64,000 nucleotides of DNA from CAVYXZ01 sp965223835. Lineage in GTDB: Bacteria > Chloroflexota > Anaerolineae > Aggregatilineales > Phototrophicaceae. This document shows, piece by piece, positions 28,402-36,059 of the stretch. Each line of letters begins with the position of its first letter. The stretch's first letter is position 1. Under the pieces are notes generated by a model. That model saw only the letters and a program-made list of their open reading frames with translations. It was not told the DNA's origin and did not search any database. A program made the translations under genes and the position numbers. The stretch spans positions 496,001 to 560,000 of the forward strand of contig CBDCXQ010000001.1 in the NCBI GenBank assembly GCA_965223835.1, in the 5' to 3' direction.

Positions 28402-28758
28402 CTATAGCGAATAGCCGATACAAAGAGCAATCGCCGCGCTAATCTCATCAAGTTGTTGAGGCGTTACAGTACCTAATCTCTCTTGAAAGCGGTTTATTGA
28501 TAATGATTTGATCTGAAATGCATCTGCTGCGGAGGCTTTTGACAGACCATTTTGAGCATTGGGTGTGAGTTGTACCATCCAGAAGTAGCGGCTAAACTGC
28601 GGTTGCCAGCCGGTGACAGGGACAACAATCTGTAACTTCATTCTTCCTGCACCTTCTGCTGTCATCACAACCGAAGGCCGCGTTTTCTGGATTTCGTCAC
28701 CTTCACCAGGGTCAAAGCGAATCATCCATATATCACCTCGATTAACCCTATCAGTCAT
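28402..28758 (-). CDS. MazF/PemK-family toxin
   Basis: A 118-residue PemK/MazF-fold protein: RGDIWMIRFDPGEGDEIQKTRPSVV is the conserved N-terminal strand pair with the RP motif, followed by VVPVTGW and a C-terminal helix. Family members are sequence-specific mRNA endonucleases. The C-terminal QIKSLSINRF corresponds to the family's second conserved patch (usually D-Q-x-R-x-x-D-x-x-R), here somewhat changed. It overlaps the antitoxin gene by 8 bases, the usual antitoxin-first order. Confidence 0.85.
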   Translation of the reverse strand: MTDRVNRGDIWMIRFDPGEGDEIQKTRPSVVMTAEGAGRMKLQIVVPVTGWQPQFSRYFWMVQLTPNAQNGLSKASAADAFQIKSLSINRFQERLGTVTPQQLDEISAAIALCIGYSL

Positions 28759-28990
28759 CAGTTGTTAGTTCTTCGCTGTAGGCCTCAAAAATCTCGAAGT
28801 CTTCATCTGAAGCAGACTCAATGGCTGCTCTGACGCGCCTTTGACGCTCCTCTGCAGGAAGCCTTATTAATTCCAAAGCTGACTCAGAATGCTCATTCTC
28901 TAGCTGGGTGACAAAATCTAGAACCCGCTGTTGTTTATTTGGGTTGAGTCGGTGAATTCGTTGCAAAATTTCCTGCTCAAGTGAGGCCAT
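28751..28990 (-). CDS. antitoxin of the MazF-type pair
   Basis: A 79-residue acidic protein directly upstream of, and overlapping, the MazF-family toxin gene. It has two predicted helices (residues 3-32 and 38-60) and an acidic C-terminal tail, the part expected to occupy the toxin's RNA groove. No classical AbrB or MetJ DNA-binding motif is evident, so the assignment rests mainly on position, size and charge. Confidence 0.7.
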   Translation of the reverse strand: MASLEQEILQRIHRLNPNKQQRVLDFVTQLENEHSESALELIRLPAEERQRRVRAAIESASDEDFEIFEAYSEELTTDD

Positions 28991-29096
28991 AACATGGTTC
29001 CTTTTTGATCATATTCTAGCACGTATACTCGCGCCTCAATTTCTCTCACCGAAGACTTGGTTCTGGCCGGCTGTTTATGGTTATGATTCAACTCAC

Positions 29097-29558
29097 TTAA
29101 TCCTGATCGGGATGAATAAGCAATACTGGCACCTTGACGCACTGCATCACTTTGTTGGCGACGCTGCCAAACAGGAAGCGGGCCAGGCCCGAACGCCCAT
29201 GCGTGCTCATCACGACCAGATCAATGCTTTCATTGTTGACAAATTCGCAGATCAAGTTCGCAACACCGGTGCCTTCGACCATGTGTGCGCGTACGTGAAT
29301 ATCCTCACCCCGCAGCTCGTTGCGAATACCGACGAGGAACTGTTTCATTTGTTCGCGCATTTGCTGAATCTGTTCGTCCTGGCCGGCCAGCGAAATCTGG
29401 TCAGTATATTCAGCCGCTGGTGCGCGGAACACATGGAGCAAAATGAGTTCAGCAGCATTGGCCCGGGCAATATCCACTGCATGGGGAACGGCCCGCTGTG
29501 ACCAACCGGGTCCATCCAGGGGAACGACGATTTTCTTATAACGCGATTCCGTTGTCAT
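29097..29558 (-). CDS. universal stress protein (UspA family)
   Basis: A 153-residue single-domain USP. It begins KKIVVPLDGPGWSQRA and ends with VVMSTHGRSGLARFLFGSVANKV, which contains the ATP-binding GX2GX9GS pattern, so it belongs to the ATP-binding subclass, and finally VPVLLIHP. Such proteins support survival under stress, often as dimers. GGAGGCCC lies just before the ATG. It is monocistronic as far as can be seen. Confidence 0.93.
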   Translation of the reverse strand: MTTESRYKKIVVPLDGPGWSQRAVPHAVDIARANAAELILLHVFRAPAAEYTDQISLAGQDEQIQQMREQMKQFLVGIRNELRGEDIHVRAHMVEGTGVANLICEFVNNESIDLVVMSTHGRSGLARFLFGSVANKVMQCVKVPVLLIHPDQD

Positions 29559-29715
29559 TGGGCCTCCTTTAGGATTAGCCAGACGATTGCTTAAGGTCAG
29601 TGGATAAAAATGCCAATATGCTGGTTACTGAGTAGTGGGTATGGTTGCTCCAACCATTAAGGGCCAGCAATTTGTGGCTTGTCATCAATACTTTATTTTA
29701 ACATATTCGTCGGCA

Positions 29716-29744
29716 TTGACCGAACCCACCGCAAAACCTATAAT
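29716..29744 (+). promoter_or_regulatory. near-consensus sigma70 promoter of the PucC-like transporter gene
   Basis: TTGACC at 29716-29721, a 17-base spacer, and TATAAT at 29739-29744, 33 bases before the ATG at 29778. This supports the 29778 start over any upstream in-frame codon. The rest of the 219-base gap from 29559 shows nothing else I can name. Confidence 0.7.
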
Positions 29745-29777
29745 TTTCTACAAAATTCTACCAAAATCAGGGAACGT

Positions 29778-31139
29778 ATGGCTGAGAATCTTCCCATCTG
29801 GCGCAATCTTAAGATCGCGTTATTTCATCTGGGGTCCGGGATGGCGGATGTGCTGGCGACCGGTGTGTGGAATCGAATCATGATTTCGGACCTGGGTTAC
29901 AGCGCCACGCCGATTGGCTTGCTGGTGAGTTTGCGTTATTTTCTGGCCCCATTGGGCGTATGGGCCGGACGCGTATCAGACCGGCGGACGGTGGGTGGGT
30001 ATCGCCGCTTGTTCTGGGTCTGGCTGGGGCGGGCATTGATGGCCTTCAGTTTGTTCATTCTCGGCCTGGCGACGACGGCGCTGGCAAGGGGAGCCGACGC
30101 GACGCTAGTTATGTGGGGTGTGATCACGCTGGCACTTTTGTTATTCAGCCTGGGCAATGCGCTGTCGGGCAGTACATTTCTGGCGCTGATTTATGACCGG
30201 ACGCCAGCGCCGCAGCGTGGCCGGGCCGTTGGTATTGTGTGGACGTTTCTGCTGTTGGGCTTCACCATCGGTGGCATATTTTTTGGTGTGATGTTGCCCT
30301 CGGCTGAGGGCGAATCCGGCCTGAGTTTTACCCCGGAGTCGCTGCAGAATCTGTTTATCGTGACGGCGCTGATCCTCTCCGCGCTGTGGTTTTTCTCGCT
30401 CGTCGGCGAAGAACGGCGTAATCGGACCGTCGTTGTCCGCGAGACGGAAGCCAGTTCATCCGCCTGGGCTGATCTGCGTTTTGTCTGGCAGAATGGGCAT
30501 TTGCGTTATTTCTTGTTTTACCTGGCGCTGTCCATGATCTTCGCATTTGCGCAGGATCTGGTGCTGGAGCCGTTTGCGGGTGATGTATTTGGCATGGAGG
30601 CTCGCGTCACCACCCGTTTCGCCGCCTATTGGGGCAGCATGTCGATTGTTGGCTCCATTCTGTTCCTCGTCTTATCACGGCGGTTCAAAGTGCTCAACAA
30701 CACCATCATGTCGACGGTAGGAGTCGTCACGCTGATTATGGCCTTTGTCGTTTTTGGCATCTCGGCGCTGGGCGCAGTTCGCTGGTTGGTGACACCGGGA
30801 CTGATTTTACTGGGGTTTGGGCTGGGCCTGTGGAATATCGGCACGCTGGGCCTGATGATGGACATGAGTCCTGCCGAGCGCGCCGGGACATTCCTGGGTT
30901 TCTGGACGCTGGTCGTCACCTTTGCGCGGGGATTTGGCGTTTCCGGCGGCGGCATCCTGCGCGATGTGATGCTGGGGCTAACCGGCGATCTGCAACTGGC
31001 CTATGGGAGCGTCTTTGTGCTGGAAATCGGTGGCCTGTTGCTGGCGTTATGGGCGCTACGTATGGTGAATGTGCGTGGTTATCAGGCGCAACAAAAACCG
31101 ACCGATGCCGCTGCGGTGCTGGCGGGTGCGTTGGACTAG
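29778..31139 (+). CDS. PucC/BCD-family MFS transporter
   Basis: A 453-residue protein with about twelve membrane helices. The N-terminal stretch (VLATGVWNRIMISDLGY, then LAPLGVWAGRVSD and GGYRR) matches the PucC/LhaA branch of the major facilitator superfamily, known in phototrophs for light-harvesting complex assembly but also present in Chloroflexota that lack any photosystem. The substrate is unknown. AGGGAA lies upstream of the ATG at 29778 and a strong promoter precedes it. No bacteriochlorophyll or reaction-centre gene is in the window. Confidence 0.8.
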   Translation: MAENLPIWRNLKIALFHLGSGMADVLATGVWNRIMISDLGYSATPIGLLVSLRYFLAPLGVWAGRVSDRRTVGGYRRLFWVWLGRALMAFSLFILGLATTALARGADATLVMWGVITLALLLFSLGNALSGSTFLALIYDRTPAPQRGRAVGIVWTFLLLGFTIGGIFFGVMLPSAEGESGLSFTPESLQNLFIVTALILSALWFFSLVGEERRNRTVVVRETEASSSAWADLRFVWQNGHLRYFLFYLALSMIFAFAQDLVLEPFAGDVFGMEARVTTRFAAYWGSMSIVGSILFLVLSRRFKVLNNTIMSTVGVVTLIMAFVVFGISALGAVRWLVTPGLILLGFGLGLWNIGTLGLMMDMSPAERAGTFLGFWTLVVTFARGFGVSGGGILRDVMLGLTGDLQLAYGSVFVLEIGGLLLALWALRMVNVRGYQAQQKPTDAAAVLAGALD

Positions 31140-31162
31140 CGCTGGTTTAAGGAGTAAATATT

Positions 31163-31552
31163 GTGTCCCAGGTAAAAATTTACGGCCTGAAAACGCATCT
31201 CGATTCGTGCAAACGGCAGCTATCGGATGCGATCCACGCCTGTATTGTCGAGGCGCTGCAATATCCGCCGGACAAACGGGTACATCGCTTTATCGGGCTG
31301 GCTGAAGATGATTTCGTTTACATGATTGATCGCTCCGAACAGTACACGATTATCGAGATTTCGATGTTCGAGGGCCGGTCTGACGAAGCCAAGAAAAACC
31401 TGATTCGCCTGTTGTTCAGCCGCATCGAAGCTGATGTTGGCATCCGACCCCATGATGTGGAAATCACGATCTTTGAAACGCCCCGGCAGAATTGGGGGAT
31501 TCGCGGCGTGCCGGGCGATGAACTGGGTCTGGATTACAAAGTCGAGGTGTAA
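31163..31552 (+). CDS. tautomerase-fold protein
   Basis: A 129-residue protein with the long-subunit tautomerase (Tautomerase_2) pattern: VKIYGL, LSDAIHACIVEAL, KRVHRF, YTIIEISMFEGRS and ENWGIRG-like QNWGIRG near the end. Tautomerases use an N-terminal proline exposed after Met removal; here the second residue is Ser, so either this subgroup works differently or is inactive. The GTG at 31163 follows AAGGAG by 9 bases, which makes another start unlikely. It lies 23 bases after the transporter and could be co-transcribed with it. Confidence 0.75.
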   Translation: MSQVKIYGLKTHLDSCKRQLSDAIHACIVEALQYPPDKRVHRFIGLAEDDFVYMIDRSEQYTIIEISMFEGRSDEAKKNLIRLLFSRIEADVGIRPHDVEITIFETPRQNWGIRGVPGDELGLDYKVEV

Positions 31553-31618
31553 CATGGTCCATAGCGTTACGGGCGCGGGCGTGTTACATTAAGCGATACG
31601 CAGGTTGCGAGGAGAGAA

Positions 31619-32419
31619 ATGATGGGCTTAATGGATGGCAAGATTGTCCTGGTGTTTGGAGTCGCCAATAAGAACTCCATTGCGTGGGGCATTACGAAAA
31701 GACTGCATGATGAAGGCGCGACGATTCTGCTGAGTTATGCGAGTGAAGCACTGGAGAAACGGGTGCTGCCGCTGGCCCAGGAAATCGACTGTGATTTTGT
31801 GGAATTGTGTGACGCTTCCAGTGATGAGGAACTCGATACTGTGTTTGCCAAAGTGCAAGAGCGCTATGGGCGCATTGATACGCTGGTGCATTGTGTGGCG
31901 TTTGCCAACCGCGAAGACCTGGGCGGGCGTTTTGTCGATATTTCGCGTGAGGGTTTCAAGATGGCGCTGGATATTAGCGCTTACAGCCTGATTGCCATGG
32001 CGAAACGCGCTGAACCGCTGATGGCCGCTGGAAGCAGCATTCTGAGTCTGACCTATTTTGCGGCTGAGAAAGTCATGCCTAAGTATCATGTCATGGCGGT
32101 GGCAAAGGCAGCGCTGGAAACGATTACGCGCTATCTGGCGAACGACCTGGGGCCGCAGGGGATTCGCGTCAATGCGATCAGCGCCGGGCCGATCAAGACG
32201 TTGGCGGCGGCGGGCGTGCCGGGTTTCCGCATGATGCTGAAATATTCGGAGAAAGCCGCTCCACTGCGCCGGTTGGTCTCGCAGGAAGATGTCGGCAATA
32301 GCGCCCTGTGGCTGGCCTCCGACCTGGGCAGCGCCGTCACCGGTGAAGTCGTCCATGTTGATGCCGGGTACAACATCCTCGGCCTGACTGCAACTGAAGA
32401 AGAACTGGGTAATTTGTAA
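31619..32419 (+). CDS. fabI: enoyl-[acyl-carrier-protein] reductase (NADH) FabI
   Basis: A 266-residue short-chain-dehydrogenase-type enoyl-ACP reductase that performs the last step of each fatty-acid elongation cycle. Visible marks: the nucleotide segment FGVANKNSIAWGI, HCVAFA, the catalytic pair Y156-x6-K163 (YHVMAVAK) with the preceding LTYFAAEKV, and VNAISAGPIKTLAAAG, the FabI substrate-loop signature that separates it from FabG. GAGGAGAG precedes the ATG at 31619 (a second ATG follows one codon later). It seems to be transcribed alone. Confidence 0.95.
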   Translation: MMGLMDGKIVLVFGVANKNSIAWGITKRLHDEGATILLSYASEALEKRVLPLAQEIDCDFVELCDASSDEELDTVFAKVQERYGRIDTLVHCVAFANREDLGGRFVDISREGFKMALDISAYSLIAMAKRAEPLMAAGSSILSLTYFAAEKVMPKYHVMAVAKAALETITRYLANDLGPQGIRVNAISAGPIKTLAAAGVPGFRMMLKYSEKAAPLRRLVSQEDVGNSALWLASDLGSAVTGEVVHVDAGYNILGLTATEEELGNL

Positions 32420-32480
32420 TTTTGTGCAGAGAAAAGCTATGTGCTTGCATAGCATGATAAGTCGATGTGGATTGGGAATA

Positions 32481-32655
32481 TTTACCCCACCCCTATATCC
32501 CCTCCCCATTCATGGAGAGGGGACTTTACGTTCTATCGCAATTCGTTTTTCTCCCCCTCTCCATAGCAAGCGACGTTTGCAGCCATTCAATAATCAGATG
32601 CCATTGCGTCGTGCTGCGGTGGTGGAGAGGGGGACGGGGGGTGAGGTTAAGCCAA
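32481..32655. repeat. GC-rich imperfect inverted-repeat element between fabI and murJ
   Basis: The ends are imperfect inverted copies: the left arm reads TACCCCACCCCTATATCCCC from about 32481 and the right arm ends GAGAGGGGGACGGGGGGTGAGG near 32655. Inside lie a local hairpin CCCCTCC-ATTCAT-GGAGAGGGG (about 32500-32522) and a CCCCCTCTCC block. This looks like a small dispersed, REP/MITE-like, non-coding element; no transposase is present. Its presence elsewhere in the genome cannot be checked here. Confidence 0.6.
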
Positions 32656-32695
32656 CCGCCATTTACTCCATTGTTCGCTACCCAAATAAACTTCC

Positions 32696-34309
32696 ATGAA
32701 CCAACCATCCCGCGCCTTATCCAATCAGCAAATTGCCCGTGCGGCTATCGTCGTGCTGGTCGGATTCCTCGCCAGCGGGGTGCTGGGAGTCGTGCGGCAG
32801 GCGATCATCAACGGCCTGTTCGGGACTGGTGAGGCGCTGGATGCCTTTGTGTGGGCACAGCGCTTCCCCGAACTGATCTTTGTGCTGGTGGCGGGCGGGG
32901 CGCTGGGATCATCCTTTATCCCGGTGTTTGCGCGCATTCGCGAGCAGGATGAAGCGGCGGCGTGGCAATTGGCGAGTGCGGTGATGACGCTCTCGGCATT
33001 GGCGGCGGGCGTTTTGAGCATCATCGTCGTGTTGTTGGCCCCGTTGATTGTACGCACGCTGCTGGCTCCTGACGCAGCAGCCAATGTGCAGGCCCTGACG
33101 ACTGACTTGATGCGCATCATGATGGTCACGCCGTTGATCTTCAGCATCAGCGGGCTGGTGATGGGCATTTTGCATACCTACCAGCAGTTCTTGCTGCCGT
33201 CGCTGGCGATCAGTATGAACAACATCGGCCTGATGATCGGCGCGTTGTTAATTGCCCCGGCTCTGGCTCCTGACCCCGGCGTGGCGCAAGTGGGCAATGC
33301 CAATGTTTATGGGCTGGCCTATGGCGCGGCCCTGAGCGCTGTGCTGCATTTGCTGGTCCAACTCCCGGCGCTGCGGAAATTGCAGCCGCACTTGCGCTTT
33401 AATCCAAATTGGCGCATCCCCGGCGTGCTGGATGTGCTGCGGTTGATGGGACCGCGCGTGCTGGGGTTGGCGGTGGTGCAGATCAATTTTGTGGTCAACG
33501 CTCGTTTTACATCAGGCATGGTCTCCGGCAGTGCCGCCGCTTTGACCAACGCCTTCACGCTGATGTTCTTCGCGCTGGGCATCATCGGGCAGAGCCTCGG
33601 TGCAGCAGTGTTCCCGTCGCTCTCAGCATTGGCGGCAGCGAACGATATGGACGGTTTCAAAGACCGGTTGGCGAGTGCGCTGCGGAGCGTATTGTTCCTG
33701 GCGTTCCCGGCCATGATCGCCTTGATTCTACTGAGTGAGCAGTTGATTACGGTGCTGTTTCAACGCGGCGAATGGACCCCGGAAAGCACGCAAGCCACCG
33801 CCTGGGCATTAGCATTTTATGCCACCGGGATGGCGGGATTTGCGCTGCTGGAAGTGTTGTCGCGGGCGTTCTATGCGCTGGAAGATACGTGGACGCCGGT
33901 GGTCATCGGCAGCGCCGCTATGATCTCGAACATCGTCCTGAGCATTCTGTTTATCCAGTTCATCGGCGATCCTACCAGTCTGGCACGGGGGCCGTTCGCG
34001 GGGTTGGCGCTGGCGAATGCGCTGACGACTAACCTGGAAGCGCTGGTGCTGTGGTGGTTGCTACGTCGCCGCATCGGACCAATCAACGACTTCCATGTGC
34101 TACGCAGTGCGGGCAAAACGCTGGTCGCAACGGTCGTGATGGGACTGGCGTTATGGCTCGTACAATCCGCCCTGAGCGACCAATCGGCACTGGTGATTCT
34201 GATGGGCGGTGGCGCAGTCGGTGGAGTCGTCTTCTTTGGAATGAGTTTGCTGCTGGGTTTGGACGAAGCCCGCGCTATACCCATTATGATCCTGCGGCGA
34301 TTGCGATGA
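32696..34309 (+). CDS. murJ: lipid II flippase MurJ (MviN family)
   Basis: A 537-residue membrane protein with about fourteen helices of the MOP exporter superfamily. The start region GFLASGVLGVVRQAIINGLFGTGEALDAF and GGALGSSFIPVF is the MurJ signature; MurJ moves lipid II outward across the inner membrane for peptidoglycan synthesis. Later PGVLDVLRLMGPRVLG and SRAFYALEDTWTPV also match the family. The start ATG lies 40 bases after the inverted-repeat element; no strong ribosome binding site is seen. Confidence 0.92.
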   Translation: MNQPSRALSNQQIARAAIVVLVGFLASGVLGVVRQAIINGLFGTGEALDAFVWAQRFPELIFVLVAGGALGSSFIPVFARIREQDEAAAWQLASAVMTLSALAAGVLSIIVVLLAPLIVRTLLAPDAAANVQALTTDLMRIMMVTPLIFSISGLVMGILHTYQQFLLPSLAISMNNIGLMIGALLIAPALAPDPGVAQVGNANVYGLAYGAALSAVLHLLVQLPALRKLQPHLRFNPNWRIPGVLDVLRLMGPRVLGLAVVQINFVVNARFTSGMVSGSAAALTNAFTLMFFALGIIGQSLGAAVFPSLSALAAANDMDGFKDRLASALRSVLFLAFPAMIALILLSEQLITVLFQRGEWTPESTQATAWALAFYATGMAGFALLEVLSRAFYALEDTWTPVVIGSAAMISNIVLSILFIQFIGDPTSLARGPFAGLALANALTTNLEALVLWWLLRRRIGPINDFHVLRSAGKTLVATVVMGLALWLVQSALSDQSALVILMGGGAVGGVVFFGMSLLLGLDEARAIPIMILRRLR

Positions 34310-34321
34310 TGCTCCTAATTT

Positions 34322-34762
34322 ATGATGAAAAAGTCCCCTATATTTTATTTGATATCACTCCACATCATATATTTCTTCGATCTCATTACTGTGATTGGAT
34401 TAATATCCGAAGAAGGGAGATTTGAGTTTCAATGTTTAAGCCCTGTCGCATTGGTCTATATTGTACTTACTCTGTATTCATTGAATTTGTGTAGAAGACT
34501 AAAAATCATCGAGACCGGACAAATGATAAAGGATTTTTTAGGATATTATCCAATTTTAATATTTGTCACTTTTGGCTTATATATTGTGTTTCTGGCGGTC
34601 AATCTGGTTGCTTCAAGTTCTACTATAAAGTTGGTGGCATTAGGGTTTGGATTTTCCAATCTCTTAATATCATTTTGGGCTTGCCCTATGATGATGGGAA
34701 CTTCATGTGGGAATTGTTATCTCGTGTGCGTAATTGACCAGCTGTTTGTAATAGCCGGTTAA
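34322..34762 (+). CDS. AT-rich orphan membrane protein
   Basis: A 146-residue hydrophobic ORF with four likely membrane helices (about residues 6-28, 40-54, 74-96, 102-125) and a cysteine-rich end (C119, C128, C131 region). I recognise no family. Its base composition is clearly more AT-rich than its neighbours, which suggests acquired DNA or weakly constrained sequence. It starts 12 bases after the murJ stop, so it could be read through from murJ. No clear ribosome binding site. Confidence 0.5.
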   Translation: MMKKSPIFYLISLHIIYFFDLITVIGLISEEGRFEFQCLSPVALVYIVLTLYSLNLCRRLKIIETGQMIKDFLGYYPILIFVTFGLYIVFLAVNLVASSSTIKLVALGFGFSNLLISFWACPMMMGTSCGNCYLVCVIDQLFVIAG

Positions 34763-34959
34763 CGCCATTGTGGTTACACTGGGTCAGTCACGCGATTAGC
34801 GTTGCCATTGGCTATAAGCCAACGGCTGCCAGTTGCCTGGAAGGACGCTGAAGCGCCCTGCATTTAGTCGTCTTCAGGCGGCTTCACATCGTTAGTCGGA
34901 TGCTTCTAGCATTTGATGTCAAGACGGGACAGCGCAAATTATTTCGAAGAGGATTTATT
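34763..34959. other. intergenic stretch with an imperfect hairpin
   Basis: The gap between the AT-rich ORF and the MBL gene contains CTGAAGCGCCCTG and, 17 bases on, CAGGCGGCTTCAC, which can pair at 10 of 13 positions. There is no T-tract, so it is not a standard terminator. Nothing else recognisable is seen. Confidence 0.3.
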
Positions 34960-35781
34960 ATGGCGGTAGAGACGTATCGTTTTAAACTGGGTGACTTTGA
35001 CTGCATCGCCATCAATGATGGCATTCTGGATAATATCGACACGCCCAATTTTTTCGCAGGTTCGACACCCGATGAACTTCAGGTCGGGTTAGCTCGACAT
35101 GGCATCACCACGCCCAAACTGCCGATTCCGGTGATTATCCTGTATGTGAACACCGGGACCCATCAGATCTTAATCGACAGCGGCTGTGGTGCGGCAACGG
35201 ATCCCAAATTAGGTTTGCTGCTGGCGGGCCTGCAAGCGGAGGGCGTTCAGCCGGATGCAATTGATATTGTGACGCTGTCACATGGGCACTGGGATCATGT
35301 CGCCGGGAACACGGTTGCTGATGGGTCGCTGGCGTTTCCCAACGCACGGTATGTGATGGACCGGGCTGAATACGCTTATTGGACCGAACAGGGCAATCCG
35401 GCTGACAACGACATTGTTTATCATAACTTGATCGCGGTCAAAGATCAGTTGGATTTAATCGAGCCGAATGCGGAGATCGTTCCAGGATTGCAGGCGATTG
35501 CCACGCCGGGACATACACTGCATCACACGTCGTTCGTGCTGACATCGGGTTTTGAGACGCTCTACTGCTTGATTGATGTGGTCGATCATCCGCTGCATTT
35601 TGAGGAAATTGGTTGGACACCCAATTGGGACTTACAGCCGGAACAGTCCGTCGACTCGCGGCAGCGCATCTTTAGCGCGGCGGTCCAGGAAAATGCGCTG
35701 GTTCATGGCTTGCACCTGCCATTTCCCGGATTGGGTCGTTTAACGGTGCACGGTGCAGGCTGGCATTATCTACCGGTCTAG
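34960..35781 (+). CDS. MBL-fold metallo-hydrolase
   Basis: A 273-residue metallo-beta-lactamase-fold enzyme. The metal motif HGHWDH is at residues 108-113, the preceding strand has ILIDSGCG, a later metal His lies in TPGHTLHH, and an Asp ligand lies in CLIDVVDH. Substrates of this branch include lactones, thioesters and phosphodiesters and cannot be told. The ATG at 34960 is chosen for the AGAGGA just upstream; a start at 34900 lacks one. It faces xseB across a nested palindrome. Confidence 0.9.
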   Translation: MAVETYRFKLGDFDCIAINDGILDNIDTPNFFAGSTPDELQVGLARHGITTPKLPIPVIILYVNTGTHQILIDSGCGAATDPKLGLLLAGLQAEGVQPDAIDIVTLSHGHWDHVAGNTVADGSLAFPNARYVMDRAEYAYWTEQGNPADNDIVYHNLIAVKDQLDLIEPNAEIVPGLQAIATPGHTLHHTSFVLTSGFETLYCLIDVVDHPLHFEEIGWTPNWDLQPEQSVDSRQRIFSAAVQENALVHGLHLPFPGLGRLTVHGAGWHYLPV

Positions 35782-35784
35782 GGC

Positions 35785-35843
35785 CTATATATCCCAATTA
35801 TATCCCAAGTTTGGGATAAAGTGGGTGTGTTTGGGATATATAG
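35785..35843. terminator. nested palindrome between convergent genes (bidirectional terminator or operator)
   Basis: The 65-base gap between the MBL gene and xseB is almost entirely a nested inverted repeat. Outer arms CTATATATCCCAA (35785-35797) and TTGGGATATATAG (35831-35843) are perfect over 13 bases. Between them lies a second perfect pair, TATCCCAA (35801-35808) and TTGGGATA (35811-35818), with a two-base loop. The same TATCCCAA word thus occurs four times, two in each orientation. Its position fits transcription termination for both genes; four half-sites also fit protein binding. Confidence 0.6.
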
Positions 35844-35846
35844 CGG

Positions 35847-36059
35847 TTAGGCTGTTTCAATCTCGCCGTCATCGGTGAGTTGATTCACGCGCAGTTCCGC
35901 TTTGTCCAGTAGTTCCTGACAATGCTCGGCGAGTTGGCGTCCGCGCTCGAACAAGGTTACAGAATCATCCAGCGGCAGATCACCGGCTTCAAGCTGGGTG
36001 ATGATGGTTTCCAGCTCAGCATAGGCGGCCTCAAAAGAGAGTTCGTCGATATTGCTCAT
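35847..36059 (-). CDS. xseB: exodeoxyribonuclease VII small subunit
   Basis: A 70-residue protein of the usual XseB size: FEAAYAELETIITQLEAGDLPLDDSVTLFERG is the family signature, followed by a helix ending LRVNQL. It assembles with XseA into exonuclease VII, which degrades single-stranded DNA. The start at 36059 (MSNIDELSF) is chosen over the upstream in-frame ATG because the domain begins there. It overlaps the end of xseA by 29 bases. Confidence 0.95.
   Translation of the reverse strand: MSNIDELSFEAAYAELETIITQLEAGDLPLDDSVTLFERGRQLAEHCQELLDKAELRVNQLTDDGEIETA

Noticed and set aside
29778..31139. Photosynthesis gene cluster
   Set aside because: A single PucC-like transporter is not evidence of a photosystem; no bch, puf or chlorosome gene is in the window.
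32420..32695. Insertion sequence between fabI and murJ
   Set aside because: Inverted arms are present but there is no transposase and no clear target-site duplication.
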